From JAENVT01 sp031412355 (GTDB lineage Bacteria > Actinomycetota > Acidimicrobiia > Acidimicrobiales > Ilumatobacteraceae): a DNA stretch of 49,603 nucleotides. The stretch covers positions 1 through 49,603 of the forward strand of contig JANOCR010000183.1 in assembly GCA_031412355.1 (NCBI GenBank). The letters run 5' to 3'. A model generated the notes under the pieces. It had not been told where the DNA came from, searched no databases, and was given only the letters and a program-made list of their open reading frames with translations. Below, in pieces: positions 26,114 through 34,875 of this stretch. The position numbers were made by a program, and so were the translations under genes. How positions within the stretch are numbered: the first letter of the stretch is position 1; every line of letters starts with the position of its first letter.

Positions 26114-27379
26114 ATGCCGCACAGCCACGGTCACCGCCTGCCGGGCGACGACTCCAGCGATGCAGTTCCCGAGTTCGCCGGTCGGAGAGTAACCGTCGCA
26201 ATTCGCTCGGCAGTCATATTCGCCGCAGCGATGACGATTCTCGGACTGATCGTTCTCTGGCCAAACGGCTCGGCGGGAAGGGCATCCGACACGACCTTCT
26301 TCGTCGACGCGCCCATCAAGGCAACGGTTACCAATGTGACGACTGGTCCCTGCACAGGAACAACTGAGGCAGACGGAATCCCGTGCAACGTGATCAGCCT
26401 TCACCTCGACGGACAACCCGTCCCCGCGCCGGTCGTTCCGCGCGGAGGAGGTCCAGCGACGACCCCGGCCGGGCCGACGATGGAACAAGTGATCTCCGAT
26501 GTCGGCGGCCTTCACCCAGGCGACGAGATCTACGTGACCATGACCGTGCTTGCCGATGGATCCGCTTCGTTCGCCTTCTACGACTACCAACGGGCAACGC
26601 CGATGTGGGTGCTGACGATCGCCTTCCTGGCCGCAGTCCTGGTTCTCGGCCGCTGGCGCGGGCTCGGAGCGATCGCCGGGCTCTTCGCCAGCCTGTTCAT
26701 CATCGTCAAGTTCCTGCTGCCATCGATCCTTGATGGCCACAGCCCAGTGATGGCCGCGATCGTGGCCTCATCGCTTATCGCGTTCATCGCCCTCTACCTC
26801 GCTCACGGCTTCACGGTTCCGACGTCGGTCGCGCTGCTGGGTACATTCGCCAGCCTCGCCGTAACCGCCGTCTTGTCGTTGCTCTTCGTTGCCTGGAGCA
26901 ACCTGACCGGTCTTTCCGACGAGAGTGCGTTGTACCTGACGTCGCTCGGGGTCAACGTCGACCTGCAAGGGATCGTTCTTGCCGGCTTCGTGATTGGAGC
27001 GTTGGGTGTGCTCGATGACGTGACAGTGACCCAGGTCTCGGCCGTGTTGGAACTTCGCGCTGCGCAGCCCGAACTGACACGCGGCGAGTTGTACCGATCG
27101 GCTCTCCGAATCGGACGTGATCACATTTCCTCGACGGTTAACACCCTCTTCTTGGCGTATGCAGGAGCCGCTCTACCACTGCTTCTTCTGTTCACCCAGG
27201 CCGGTCAGGGGGTCGGATCGCTCGCCGGGAGAGAGATCATTGCTACAGAGATCATCCGCGCCCTCGTCGGTTCGATCGGGCTCGTCTCGGCGGTTCCCAT
27301 CACGACGTGGCTCGCCGTAACGGCACTCGCCCCAAACCCCGCCAGCCACCGAACGCACCTACCGGTCGCCTCTGCATAG
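26114..27379 (+). CDS. YibE/F family membrane protein
   Basis: A 421-residue integral membrane protein of the YibE/F family (DUF5 of unknown function, sometimes linked to export). An N-terminal helix is followed by an extracellular domain with paired cysteines (GPCTGTTEADGIPC), then a block of about seven helices. Family motifs are FIIVKFLLPSILDGHSP, LAHGFT, and VIGALGVLDDVTVTQVSAV in the middle of the helices. GAGG four bases before the ATG supports this start. It stands between the M23 gene and the two-component system. Its substrate is unknown. Confidence 0.9.
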   Translation: MPHSHGHRLPGDDSSDAVPEFAGRRVTVAIRSAVIFAAAMTILGLIVLWPNGSAGRASDTTFFVDAPIKATVTNVTTGPCTGTTEADGIPCNVISLHLDGQPVPAPVVPRGGGPATTPAGPTMEQVISDVGGLHPGDEIYVTMTVLADGSASFAFYDYQRATPMWVLTIAFLAAVLVLGRWRGLGAIAGLFASLFIIVKFLLPSILDGHSPVMAAIVASSLIAFIALYLAHGFTVPTSVALLGTFASLAVTAVLSLLFVAWSNLTGLSDESALYLTSLGVNVDLQGIVLAGFVIGALGVLDDVTVTQVSAVLELRAAQPELTRGELYRSALRIGRDHISSTVNTLFLAYAGAALPLLLLFTQAGQGVGSLAGREIIATEIIRALVGSIGLVSAVPITTWLAVTALAPNPASHRTHLPVASA

Positions 27380-27428
27380 CGTCGTCGAATCAAGTGCGCT
27401 ACACGGGCGGCTCAGGAACTGTCAGACC

Positions 27429-28826
27429 TCAAACAGCTCCGCTGCCTGTGGTGGTGTCCGCGGCAGAAGGCAGAGTGATGGTGAACACGGCACCGCCCTC
27501 GGGTCGATTCGATGCGTCGAGCGTGCCGCGGTGGGCGGCCACCAGCTCAGCGACGACGGCCAAGCCGATGCCGCTGCCTGGTGCTTGCATGGCAGCGCGA
27601 CCGCGCCAGAACCGCTCGAACAGGTGAGGCAGCTCATCGTCTCCTAGCCCGGGGCCAGTGTCGGCGATCCTGAGGATCGCCCGCTCGCTCGAGGACTCGG
27701 TGGTAATCGTGACACGGCCGCCGAGCGGGGTGAACTTCACCGCGTTGGTGACGAGATTCACGACAATCTGCTGGAGCCGGTCGGGGTCTGCGTTGGTCGG
27801 TGCCGCGTGACCGACGATCTCGATGGCGATTTGGCGCTCCTCGGCGAGCGGACCGAGCAGATCGACGGTGGAGCGGACGATGTCGGCGAGGTCGACAGGC
27901 ACCGTGTGGAGTCGTAGCCCAGCGGCTTCAGCGGCGGCGAGGGTTTCGAGGTCGGCCACCAGCCGGCTGAGCCGAACGACCTCGTCGTGCAGCGAGGCTA
28001 TGGCTGCGGGAGTGGGTTCATCGATGCCGTCGAGCAGGGCCTCTGTGTTGCCCTGCAGCACGGTGAGCGGAGTCCGCAGTTCATGGGCGACGTCGGCGAG
28101 GAGGTTGCGGCGGAGCCGGTCCTCGCGGTCGAGGTTGTCGGCCATCTCGTTGAAGGCGTCGGCGAGGATGTGAAGTTCGCCAGGCGCGTCGGTGAGATCA
28201 ACGCGGGTGTAGCGCCGGCCCGCAGCAAGATCCCCTGCGGCACTGGTGAGAGCCGTCACGGGCCGGGTGACGCGGACCGATACGTAGACGGCAACGACCA
28301 ACGCCACCGCGCCCGCGACGAGGGTCCCGGTCAGCGCTGCTCTGGAGAGCGCGTCGCGGACATGGCGTTCGGCATCCATGGTCTCGGTCGGGAATCGGAG
28401 CATGACCGCGCCGACGGCTCGGCCTTCGACGACGACGGCCGCCGACACCGGTTCGCCGCGTGGGGTGTCGACAGCAGACACGCCGTGCATGCGAGCCATC
28501 ATTGCGGCTAGTTCGTCGGTTGGAGTGGCGATAACGACACCGTCGGCGTTCAGCACGGCCAGCGTTGCTTGCCCGCCGGCGGCGACCGTGGCAACCGACA
28601 GGAGGTCGGCGGTCTCCCAACCGCCGGCTCTGACATATGCGTCGGCTGCCGCTGCGGCCGTCGCCGAGAGGTCGTCGCGGCGCCGCTGGTCGGACAGCCC
28701 TGACACCTCGGAGCGAGAAGCCACAACGATGAGCGCGGCGAACACTACGACCGCCGCCATAGCCACCGCGAGGAATGCCAGGGTCAGCCGTACACCGAGG
28801 GGGCTGAGCCAACGCCTACCGGTCAC
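27429..28826 (-). CDS. Sensor histidine kinase
   Basis: A 465-residue membrane kinase of the HAMP-HisKA-HATPase type. Two transmembrane helices (LTLAFLAVAMAAVVVFAALIVV near 14-36 and LTGTLVAGAVALVVAVYVSV near 165-185) enclose an extracytoplasmic sensor of about 130 residues. A HAMP domain follows. The phosphorylated His is in DVAHELRTPLTVLQ, the N box in VNLVTNAVKFTP, and G boxes in IADTGPGLGDDE and GSGIGLAVV. The gene overlaps the response regulator by 11 bases. The signal is unknown; the nearby copper genes and YibE/F are possible targets. Confidence 0.95.
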   Translation of the reverse strand: MTGRRWLSPLGVRLTLAFLAVAMAAVVVFAALIVVASRSEVSGLSDQRRRDDLSATAAAAADAYVRAGGWETADLLSVATVAAGGQATLAVLNADGVVIATPTDELAAMMARMHGVSAVDTPRGEPVSAAVVVEGRAVGAVMLRFPTETMDAERHVRDALSRAALTGTLVAGAVALVVAVYVSVRVTRPVTALTSAAGDLAAGRRYTRVDLTDAPGELHILADAFNEMADNLDREDRLRRNLLADVAHELRTPLTVLQGNTEALLDGIDEPTPAAIASLHDEVVRLSRLVADLETLAAAEAAGLRLHTVPVDLADIVRSTVDLLGPLAEERQIAIEIVGHAAPTNADPDRLQQIVVNLVTNAVKFTPLGGRVTITTESSSERAILRIADTGPGLGDDELPHLFERFWRGRAAMQAPGSGIGLAVVAELVAAHRGTLDASNRPEGGAVFTITLPSAADTTTGSGAV

Positions 28827-29520
28827 GATGGATGCCGAGCCGGTAGCCGACGCCGAGCACTGTCTCGACGATGACGGGTTCGTGCGAATCGAACTCGATC
28901 TTGCGGCGCAAATTCTTGACGTGCGAGTCGACTGTTCGCTCGTACCCGTCGAACTCGTAGCCCCGGAGACGGTTGATCAACTCGGCCCGCGAGAACACGC
29001 GACCAGGGGTGCCTGTCAGCGCAACGAGCAGCGCCCATTCAGTCGGCGTCAGCTCGACGGAAATTCCGCGCACGGCCACTTCGTGGCGTATCTCGTCGAT
29101 GACGAGCGTGCCCTCACCGAAGGCCACGGGTGCGTCCGAGAGAGAGCTGGTTCGACTCCGTCGCAGCACCGCTTGGACGCGCAGGACCAGCTCCCTTGGC
29201 GAGAACGGTTTGGTGAGGTAGTCGTCAGCACCGAGTTCGAGCCCTCTGATCCGATCCGCTTCGGTCGACTTCGCGGTGAGCATCAGTATCGGGACCGCGG
29301 ATCGGGAGCGAACTTCCGCGGCAACGGTCTCGCCGCTCACATCGGGCAGATTGAGATCCAACACGATCAGGTCGACCTGCTGGTTTTCCAGCATCGTCAG
29401 CGCCTCGGCACCCGAACCGGTCGTCAAAACCGAAATGGCCTCGCGTTCCAGATAGCGCCTGACCAACTCCCTGATCTTCAGTTCGTCCTCGACAACAAGC
29501 ACCGTCGCGGTCACCGGCAC
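28816..29520 (-). CDS. OmpR/PhoB-family response regulator
   Basis: A 234-residue regulator paired with the kinase downstream. The receiver domain (1-120) has the acidic pocket VVEDE, phosphoacceptor D55 in LIVLDLNLPD, Thr in MLTAKS and the conserved Lys in LTKPF. The C-terminal winged helix begins near 140 with ELTPTEWALLVAL and ends with VRTVLGVGYRL-type residues (here VETVLGVGYRLG). The start is GTG 29520. About 120 bases separate it from csoR; that stretch holds only an AGGTCA/TGACCT inverted repeat (29635-29652) that overlaps the csoR stop. Confidence 0.95.
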   Translation of the reverse strand: MPVTATVLVVEDELKIRELVRRYLEREAISVLTTGSGAEALTMLENQQVDLIVLDLNLPDVSGETVAAEVRSRSAVPILMLTAKSTEADRIRGLELGADDYLTKPFSPRELVLRVQAVLRRSRTSSLSDAPVAFGEGTLVIDEIRHEVAVRGISVELTPTEWALLVALTGTPGRVFSRAELINRLRGYEFDGYERTVDSHVKNLRRKIEFDSHEPVIVETVLGVGYRLGIHRDR

Positions 29521-29643
29521 CCCACTTTCACAACGACCATCTTGCCGCGCTCTGCCCAGGGTGCGGCTCTATGCCGATGGAAAAGAGACCATCAACCTGG
29601 GCGTCGTCGGAGACTTCCGCAGATCCGCCCGACTAGGTCAAGA

Positions 29644-29949
29644 TCATGACCTGAGGAGCCGTTCGATTGCTTTGGTTGCCTCGCCGACCATGTCATCGGC
29701 GTGTTCGGGATCATTGGTCGCGGCGTTGGTGACACAGTGGTGGAGGTGCTGATCGAGAAGACCGACCGCGACGCTTTGCAGCGCCTTGGTGACTGCGCTG
29801 ACCTGGGTGAGGATGTCGATGCAGTACATGTCCTCCTCGATCATCCGCTGCAGACCGCGCACCTGTCCCTCGACGCGGCGGAGTCGTTTCACATACGCGT
29901 CTTTGTCGGCTGTGTAACCGTGCCCGGCGGTGGTGGGTTCAGTTGTCAT
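29644..29949 (-). CDS. csoR: Copper-sensing repressor CsoR
   Basis: A 101-residue all-helical repressor that binds Cu(I) and releases DNA. C43, H68 and C72 keep the spacing of the Cys-His-Cys copper site of Mycobacterium CsoR (36, 61, 65). The conserved RLRRVEGQVRGLQRMIEED helix lies at residues 22-40. It is divergent from the copZ-copA operon, with three palindromic operators between. TACAGT at 29963-29958 is 8 bases before the ATG, so it is probably leaderless and self-repressed through the nearest operator. Confidence 0.95.
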   Translation of the reverse strand: MTTEPTTAGHGYTADKDAYVKRLRRVEGQVRGLQRMIEEDMYCIDILTQVSAVTKALQSVAVGLLDQHLHHCVTNAATNDPEHADDMVGEATKAIERLLRS

Positions 29950-29957
29950 GATTCCTC

Positions 29958-29976
29958 ACTGTACCCCATGGGGGTA
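29958..29976 (-). promoter_or_regulatory. CsoR operator 1 overlapping the csoR -10 box
   Basis: TACCCCATGGGGGTA at 29962-29976 is a near-perfect palindrome of the known CsoR type (TACCC...GGGTA). Its edge overlaps TACAGT (29963-29958, minus strand), the candidate -10 box of csoR, so occupancy would block that promoter. Confidence 0.8.
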
Positions 29977-29993
29977 TTTACGATTTCTATGGA

Positions 29994-30012
29994 CATACCC
30001 TACCGGGGTATG
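29994..30012. promoter_or_regulatory. CsoR operator 2
   Basis: Perfect arms CATACCC (29994-30000) and GGGTATG (30006-30012) around CTACC-type spacer bases. It is in the middle of the csoR-copZ region, about 30 bases from each of the other two sites. Confidence 0.8.
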
Positions 30013-30022
30013 TATGATTCGG

Positions 30023-30042
30023 ATACCCCGCAGGGGTATACT
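30023..30042 (+). promoter_or_regulatory. CsoR operator 3 overlapping the copZ promoter
   Basis: Perfect arms ATACCCC (30023-30029) and GGGGTAT (30033-30039). The right arm runs into TATACT at 30037-30042, a good -10 box for the plus-strand copper operon, so repression by steric block is expected. Confidence 0.8.
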
Positions 30043-30082
30043 GTCCCAGAACGATCACCAACCCAACGTCTCGAGGATCACC

Positions 30083-30292
30083 ATGAACACGACCACCACC
30101 TTCACCGTCAAGGGAATGACGTGCGGCCACTGTGTAGCGGCCGTCACCCAGGAGGTCTCCAAGCTCGACTTCGTCAACAAGGTCAACGTCGATCTCGCCA
30201 GCGGCGCCGTCACTGTCGACTCCGATGGTCCGATCGACCCGGGCGCATTCGCTGCGGCAATCGACGAGGCCGGGTATGAGGTCGCTCCGTGA
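30083..30292 (+). CDS. copZ: Copper chaperone, heavy-metal-associated domain
   Basis: A 69-residue cytoplasmic chaperone that should carry Cu(I) to the copper ATPase. One HMA domain fills the protein; the metal site is GMTCGHC in the first loop. Length and fold are standard. The ATG at 30083 follows CGAGG about 7 bases upstream; the reading frame is open further 5' only through the operator region. The next gene begins within its stop codon. Confidence 0.93.
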   Translation: MNTTTTFTVKGMTCGHCVAAVTQEVSKLDFVNKVNVDLASGAVTVDSDGPIDPGAFAAAIDEAGYEVAP

Positions 30293-31176
30293 ACACCGCA
30301 ACCAAGCTGATCGCATTCGCCGTCGTCATCGCGGTCGTGTTTGGCGCGGCGGCAGCGGTCGGCACCGCGGTCGGCCCGATCGAGGTCGACAGTGACAACG
30401 CCAGCCACGACACACACTCCGGTGACGACGGCGGCACGGAGCTGCCGCGTGGCTTGGCCGTTGCCCAGGACGGCTACCGCCTCGCCGCCGACGCCACGAG
30501 TGTCGCTGCCGATGCACCGTCGAAGTTCGGTTTCGCGATCGTCGATGACGAGGGCGCACCTGTCACCACGTTCGACGACCTCCACGAACGAGCCCTACAT
30601 CTGATCGTGCTGTCTCGCAACCTGGTCGACTACTCGCATCTCCACCCGGCGATGGACGCCGAGGGGCACTGGACCGTGGAGTTGCCCGCGTTGGCCCCCG
30701 GTTCGTATCGCGTGTTCGCCGACTTTCAACCGACGGGCTCCGAAAACCTGACGCTGGGCATCGACGTCGCCGTCGCTGGCAACGTCGAGACCGTTGCACT
30801 ACCTGAACCTGACAACGTGGCGACCATCGACGGGTACACCGTGACAATGGACGGCGTGCCGGCGGTCGGCGACACCGAGCTCTCGTTCACCGTCGATCTC
30901 GCCGGCGAGGTCGTGCGAACCGACCCATATCTGGGAGCTGCTGGCCACCTCGTTGCGATCCGCAGCGGCGATCTGGCCTACCTGCACGTACACCCGCACG
31001 ACGGCGACACGTCGATCGTGACGTTCACGGGCGAGTTCCCGGCCGCCGGAAGCTACCGGCTGTTCTTCGACTTCGCTCATGGCGGCACGGTTCGCACGGC
31101 GGCTTTCACGGTCGTCGTCGGCGATGAGATGCTCGACCACGGGGTCACGATGGTCACCCACCAGGACGGGGGCTGA
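30289..31176 (+). CDS. Exported His-rich protein of the copper operon
   Basis: A 295-residue protein whose family I do not recognise by name. An N-terminal hydrophobic segment (LIAFAVVIAVVFGAAAAVG) is a signal anchor, so the rest is outside the membrane. Two beta-rich halves follow, each with a clustered His motif: YSHLHPAM near residue 115 and YLHVHPHDG near 230, plus HDTHSGDD just after the anchor. These are candidate copper ligands. Its GTG start overlaps the copZ stop, and copA starts two bases after its stop, so it is made with both. A periplasm-side copper acceptor or buffer is inferred. Confidence 0.85.
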   Translation: MNTATKLIAFAVVIAVVFGAAAAVGTAVGPIEVDSDNASHDTHSGDDGGTELPRGLAVAQDGYRLAADATSVAADAPSKFGFAIVDDEGAPVTTFDDLHERALHLIVLSRNLVDYSHLHPAMDAEGHWTVELPALAPGSYRVFADFQPTGSENLTLGIDVAVAGNVETVALPEPDNVATIDGYTVTMDGVPAVGDTELSFTVDLAGEVVRTDPYLGAAGHLVAIRSGDLAYLHVHPHDGDTSIVTFTGEFPAAGSYRLFFDFAHGGTVRTAAFTVVVGDEMLDHGVTMVTHQDGG

Positions 31177-31177
31177 G

Positions 31178-33505
31178 ATGTCCACCGAGACGCTTCGCCC
31201 TGAGGAAGTTTCACAGATCCAGCTCGACATCGGCGGGATGACGTGCGCGTCCTGCGCTGCCCGGATCGAAAAGAAGCTGAACCGGATCGATGGCGTCACG
31301 GCGAGCGTCAACTATGCGACCGAGAAGGCGAAAGTCACCTTCGCCGACACGATCACAGCTGAAGAACTGATCGCTCAGGTCGAAGCGACCGGCTACACGG
31401 CCAGCGTTCCCCGGCCGACATCGACGACGCCCGACCTCACCGTGGCATCGGGCGCGCCGGAGGATGATCCGACACGCGTCCTGCGGCAGCGTCTGACGGT
31501 TTCCATTGTTCTCGCCGTCCCGGTGATCGCAATGGCAATGATCCCGGCGTTGCAGTTCGACGGATGGCAGTGGCTGTCACTCACCCTCGCCGCTCCCGTC
31601 GTCACTTGGGGAGCTTGGCCGTTCCACAAAGCGGCCTGGACGAACCTGCGCCACGCCGCAGCGACCATGGACACTCTGATCTCGGTCGGTACCCTCGCCG
31701 CGTTCGGGTGGAGCCTGTACGCGCTGTTTCTGGGCGACGCCGGTGACCCGTCCATGCGCCACGGCTTCTCCATCCGCCCGGAACGCGGCATGGGGTCCGG
31801 CCAGATCTATCTCGAGGTCGCCGCCGGTGTGACGGTGTTCATCCTCGCCGGTCGCTACTTCGAGGCACGCGCCAAACGGCGATCCGGTGCGGCACTGAGA
31901 GCACTCCTCGAGCTCGGCGCCAAAGACGTCGCCGTCCTCCGTGACGGCACCGAGGCCATGATCCCCATCGACCAACTGGTCGTGGGCGATCGATTCGTCG
32001 TCCGGCCCGGCCAGAAGATCGCCACCGACGGTCTCGTCGAAGAAGGCAACTCTGCGGTCGACGCATCTCTGCTCACCGGCGAACCCGTCCCGGTCGACGT
32101 GGGGCCAGGCGATCCGGTCACCGGCGCCACGGTCAACGCGGGTGGCCGCCTCGTCGTGCGCGCAACTCGGGTTGGCGCTGATACCGCTTTGGCACAGATC
32201 GGGCGAATGGTCGAAGAAGCGCAGACCGGCAAGGCCGACGTGCAGCGCCTCGCTGATCGGATCTCGGCGATCTTCGTCCCAGTCGTCATTGCCCTCGCCT
32301 TCGCGACGTTGGGTTTTTGGCTCACCGCCGCCTCGACGAACTCGGCGACCGCAGCGTTCACCGCTGCCGTTGCGGTGCTGATCATCGCCTGCCCGTGTGC
32401 ACTCGGTTTGGCGACCCCTACAGCATTGATGGTCGGCACTGGTCGAGGCGCCCAACTCGGCGTGCTGATCAAAGGCCCCGAGGTGCTCGAATCAACCCGC
32501 AAGGTCGACACGATCGTGCTCGACAAGACCGGCACTGTGACGACCGGCAAGATGTCGCTCGTCGACGTCGTCACCACCGCCGGGGCGACACCCGACGAAA
32601 CGCTGTTCCTCGCCGGATCCCTCGAGGACGCATCCGAACACCCGATCGCCCGTGCGATCGCCGCTGGAGCCACCAATAGAGGCATCGACCTCGCTCCTGT
32701 CGAATCCTTCGCCAACACCGAAGGCCTCGGTGTGCAAGGCATCGTCGACGGACACGCCGTCGTCGCCGGCCGGGAGATGTTCCTTGCGGACTGGTCGATG
32801 AACCTCGATGACACTCTGATTGCCGCACGCAACATCGCCGAATCCGCCGGACGCACCCCGATCTACGTTGGATGGGACGGCAAAGCCCGTGCCGTGCTTG
32901 TGGTCTCGGACACGATCAAGGCGACCTCGGCCGAAGCCGTCGCTGGACTCCGTGCCCTCGGGTTGCGGCCGGTGTTGCTGACCGGCGACAACGAACGCGC
33001 CGCCAAAGCCGTCGCCGCCCAACTTGGCATCGACGAGGTGATCGCAGAGGTCCTCCCCCAGGACAAGGTCGATGTGATCCGCAGACTCCAGACCGAAGGT
33101 CGGGTCGTGGCGATGGTGGGCGACGGAGTCAACGACGCTGCGGCCCTTGTGCAGGCCGATCTCGGTCTGTCGATGGGCACCGGCACCGACGTCGCAATCG
33201 AAGCGAGTGATCTCACACTGGTGCGCGGCGATCTCCGTGCCGCCGTCGACGCCATCCGGCTGTCCCGGGCAACCCTCAAGACGATCAAGACCAACTTGTT
33301 CTGGGCGTTCGCCTACAACATCGCCGCACTCCCGCTCGCTGCCGCCGGTCTGCTGAACCCAATGCTCGCCGGGCTCGCCATGGCGTTCTCGAGCGTGTTC
33401 GTCGTGTCCAACAGCCTCCGTCTCCGCCGCTTCCGCTCCTCCGGCTCCGTCGCCCGCAATGCGAACGCGTATGCAGCGGGCAGCAGCCCGATATCTCAAC
33501 CGTGA
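31178..33505 (+). CDS. copA: Copper-translocating P1B-type ATPase
   Basis: A 775-residue copper exporter. One N-terminal HMA domain carries the metal site GMTCASC (C23, C26). Eight membrane helices are expected; the transport motif CPC lies in IIACPCALGLATPTAL. The phosphorylation site is DKTGTVT, the HP motif is SEHPIARAI, and the hinge is MVGDGVNDAAAL. These mark the P1B-1 Cu(I) class. ATG 31178 lies directly after the stop of the upstream gene and begins with MSTETLRPEE. The gene overlaps the convergent GntR gene by 10 bases. Confidence 0.96.
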   Translation: MSTETLRPEEVSQIQLDIGGMTCASCAARIEKKLNRIDGVTASVNYATEKAKVTFADTITAEELIAQVEATGYTASVPRPTSTTPDLTVASGAPEDDPTRVLRQRLTVSIVLAVPVIAMAMIPALQFDGWQWLSLTLAAPVVTWGAWPFHKAAWTNLRHAAATMDTLISVGTLAAFGWSLYALFLGDAGDPSMRHGFSIRPERGMGSGQIYLEVAAGVTVFILAGRYFEARAKRRSGAALRALLELGAKDVAVLRDGTEAMIPIDQLVVGDRFVVRPGQKIATDGLVEEGNSAVDASLLTGEPVPVDVGPGDPVTGATVNAGGRLVVRATRVGADTALAQIGRMVEEAQTGKADVQRLADRISAIFVPVVIALAFATLGFWLTAASTNSATAAFTAAVAVLIIACPCALGLATPTALMVGTGRGAQLGVLIKGPEVLESTRKVDTIVLDKTGTVTTGKMSLVDVVTTAGATPDETLFLAGSLEDASEHPIARAIAAGATNRGIDLAPVESFANTEGLGVQGIVDGHAVVAGREMFLADWSMNLDDTLIAARNIAESAGRTPIYVGWDGKARAVLVVSDTIKATSAEAVAGLRALGLRPVLLTGDNERAAKAVAAQLGIDEVIAEVLPQDKVDVIRRLQTEGRVVAMVGDGVNDAAALVQADLGLSMGTGTDVAIEASDLTLVRGDLRAAVDAIRLSRATLKTIKTNLFWAFAYNIAALPLAAAGLLNPMLAGLAMAFSSVFVVSNSLRLRRFRSSGSVARNANAYAAGSSPISQP

Positions 33506-34191
33506 TCGTTTGCGGTCGTCAGGATCTTCTCGGCGATTTTCGCGGCCTCGGCGATGTGTTGCCGACACGCGGCTGCGGCTGCTTCGGGGTCGTTGCGCTC
33601 GATCGCGTCGAAGATCTCCCGAAGCCGAGCGGGACCGGACACGGTTCGGTTCGCGGTGCCCAACGTCATGACGCGTAGTCGCGAGATGCGACTGTTGAGA
33701 CGGCCGACGATCTCCCACGCGACCTCGTGACCGCTGCTGGCAAAGATCACTGCGTAGAACTCGGCGGCCGCGTCGAGCATGCCCGTCGGGTCCTGGTGGG
33801 CTGCGTTGCGGTCGAGTTCGTCGAGAATCGCGCCTAGCCGCGACTTGGTCACCGGGTCCGCGCTCGATGCGCAGTCCGCGACCGCCGCCGATTCGAGCAG
33901 TGCGCGGATCTCGTAGATCTGACGGGCATCGTTCCAGTCGAGTCGGGCCACGATCGGTCCCTGCTTGGCCATCTCGATAAGGCCCTCGGTCTCGAGGTGC
34001 CGGATCACTTCGCGGATGACCGATCGGGAAACACCCAACTGGTCGCAGAGGGTCCGCTCGACCAACCGGGTTCCCGGCTCGAACGTGCCGGCAACGATCG
34101 CTTCGCGGATCCGGGTGAGGGCAAGTTCGCGAAGTGTCACCGGTGGATTGTCGATCCTCAGCGAGTCGATCGCGGCTTGGCGAGTCGTCAT
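33496..34191 (-). CDS. GntR-family regulator, FadR/FCD type
   Basis: A 231-residue repressor. Residues 18-85 form the winged helix: TRIREAIVAGTFEPGTRLVERTLCDQLGVSRSVIREVIRHL is the GntR pattern (longest part shown by segments). The C-terminal ~130 residues are an all-helical FCD ligand domain, with IYEIRALLESAAV and HIAEAAK near its start and end. AAGGA sits about 7 bases before the ATG. It is divergent from a four-gene catabolic operon, and a TGGTATACCA palindrome lies between, so it probably represses both until an operon substrate binds. Confidence 0.93.
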   Translation of the reverse strand: MTTRQAAIDSLRIDNPPVTLRELALTRIREAIVAGTFEPGTRLVERTLCDQLGVSRSVIREVIRHLETEGLIEMAKQGPIVARLDWNDARQIYEIRALLESAAVADCASSADPVTKSRLGAILDELDRNAAHQDPTGMLDAAAEFYAVIFASSGHEVAWEIVGRLNSRISRLRVMTLGTANRTVSGPARLREIFDAIERNDPEAAAAACRQHIAEAAKIAEKILTTANDHG

Positions 34192-34232
34192 CTGCTCATC
34201 CTTGTCATCGATGGTTGCGCGTTATCAGCGGT

Positions 34233-34247
34233 TGGTATACCATCATA
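34233..34247. promoter_or_regulatory. GntR operator between divergent promoters
   Basis: TGGTATACCA (34233-34242) is a perfect 10-bp palindrome of the TNGTATACNA kind bound by FadR-type GntR proteins. On the minus strand TATGAT (34247-34242) is a good -10 box for the regulator gene. On the plus strand TATACC within the palindrome may serve the catabolic operon. Confidence 0.7.
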
Positions 34248-34272
34248 CAACATTCCAGACGGGAGTCACTGC

Positions 34273-34875
34273 ATGCCGATCGAACTGCGCAAGACCTTGC
34301 TGAACGTCGAGACGACGTTCATCGAAGGCGGTCGAGGTGCGGCAGTCCCTTTGCGGTTGATCGCCGCCCTGGCCGTCGTGCGCAATCCGTGGGCCGGGCG
34401 CGGGTTCGTGGAGGATCTGCAGCCAGAGATTCGCGAGATCGCCCCGGTGTTGGGTGAACTGCTGACGCGGATGATCATCGAGACCGTCGGCTCCGGTGAC
34501 GCCGTGGAGGCCTACGGGAAAGCGGCGGTCGTCGGCCTCGACGGCGAGATCGAACACGCATCAGCGCTGATCCACACGCTTCGCTTCGGCAACCACTACC
34601 GCGAAGCTGTCGGCGCGAAGTCGTACCTCGCCTTCTCCAACACACGTGGTCCGGCCAATGCGCCCGTGATGATCCCCCTGATGGACAAGAACGATGAAGG
34701 ACGGCGGTCGCATTACCTCACCATCCAATGCGCCATCCCCGATGCGCCCGCGTCGGGAGAGATCGTGATAGCCCTCGGTGCATCCGTCGGCGGCCGGCCG
34801 CATCATCGCATCGGCGACCGCTACCAAGACCTGAAAGATCTCGGCCATGACGTCGACAACCCTGCGGCGGTCTGA
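34273..34875 (+). CDS. Amino acid synthesis family protein (DUF1185)
   Basis: A 200-residue protein of the AA_synth family (DUF1185), whose reaction is not established. The N-terminus ELRKTLLNVETTFIEGG and the later segments VVRNPWAGR, AVVGLDGEIEHASALIHT and PAPGEIVIALGASVGGRPHHRIGDR-like residues (here ASGEIVIALG) are family features. GGGAG lies 8 bases before the ATG. It is the first gene of the operon controlled by the GntR repressor and overlaps the hydrolase gene by 29 bases. Context suggests a role in a ring-opening catabolic pathway (inference). Confidence 0.85.
   Translation: MPIELRKTLLNVETTFIEGGRGAAVPLRLIAALAVVRNPWAGRGFVEDLQPEIREIAPVLGELLTRMIIETVGSGDAVEAYGKAAVVGLDGEIEHASALIHTLRFGNHYREAVGAKSYLAFSNTRGPANAPVMIPLMDKNDEGRRSHYLTIQCAIPDAPASGEIVIALGASVGGRPHHRIGDRYQDLKDLGHDVDNPAAV

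Noticed and set aside
24473..33505. Genomic island integrated at tRNA-Lys and carrying copper genes
   Set aside because: No integrase and no repeat of the tRNA 3' end was found on either side, and base composition does not change visibly.
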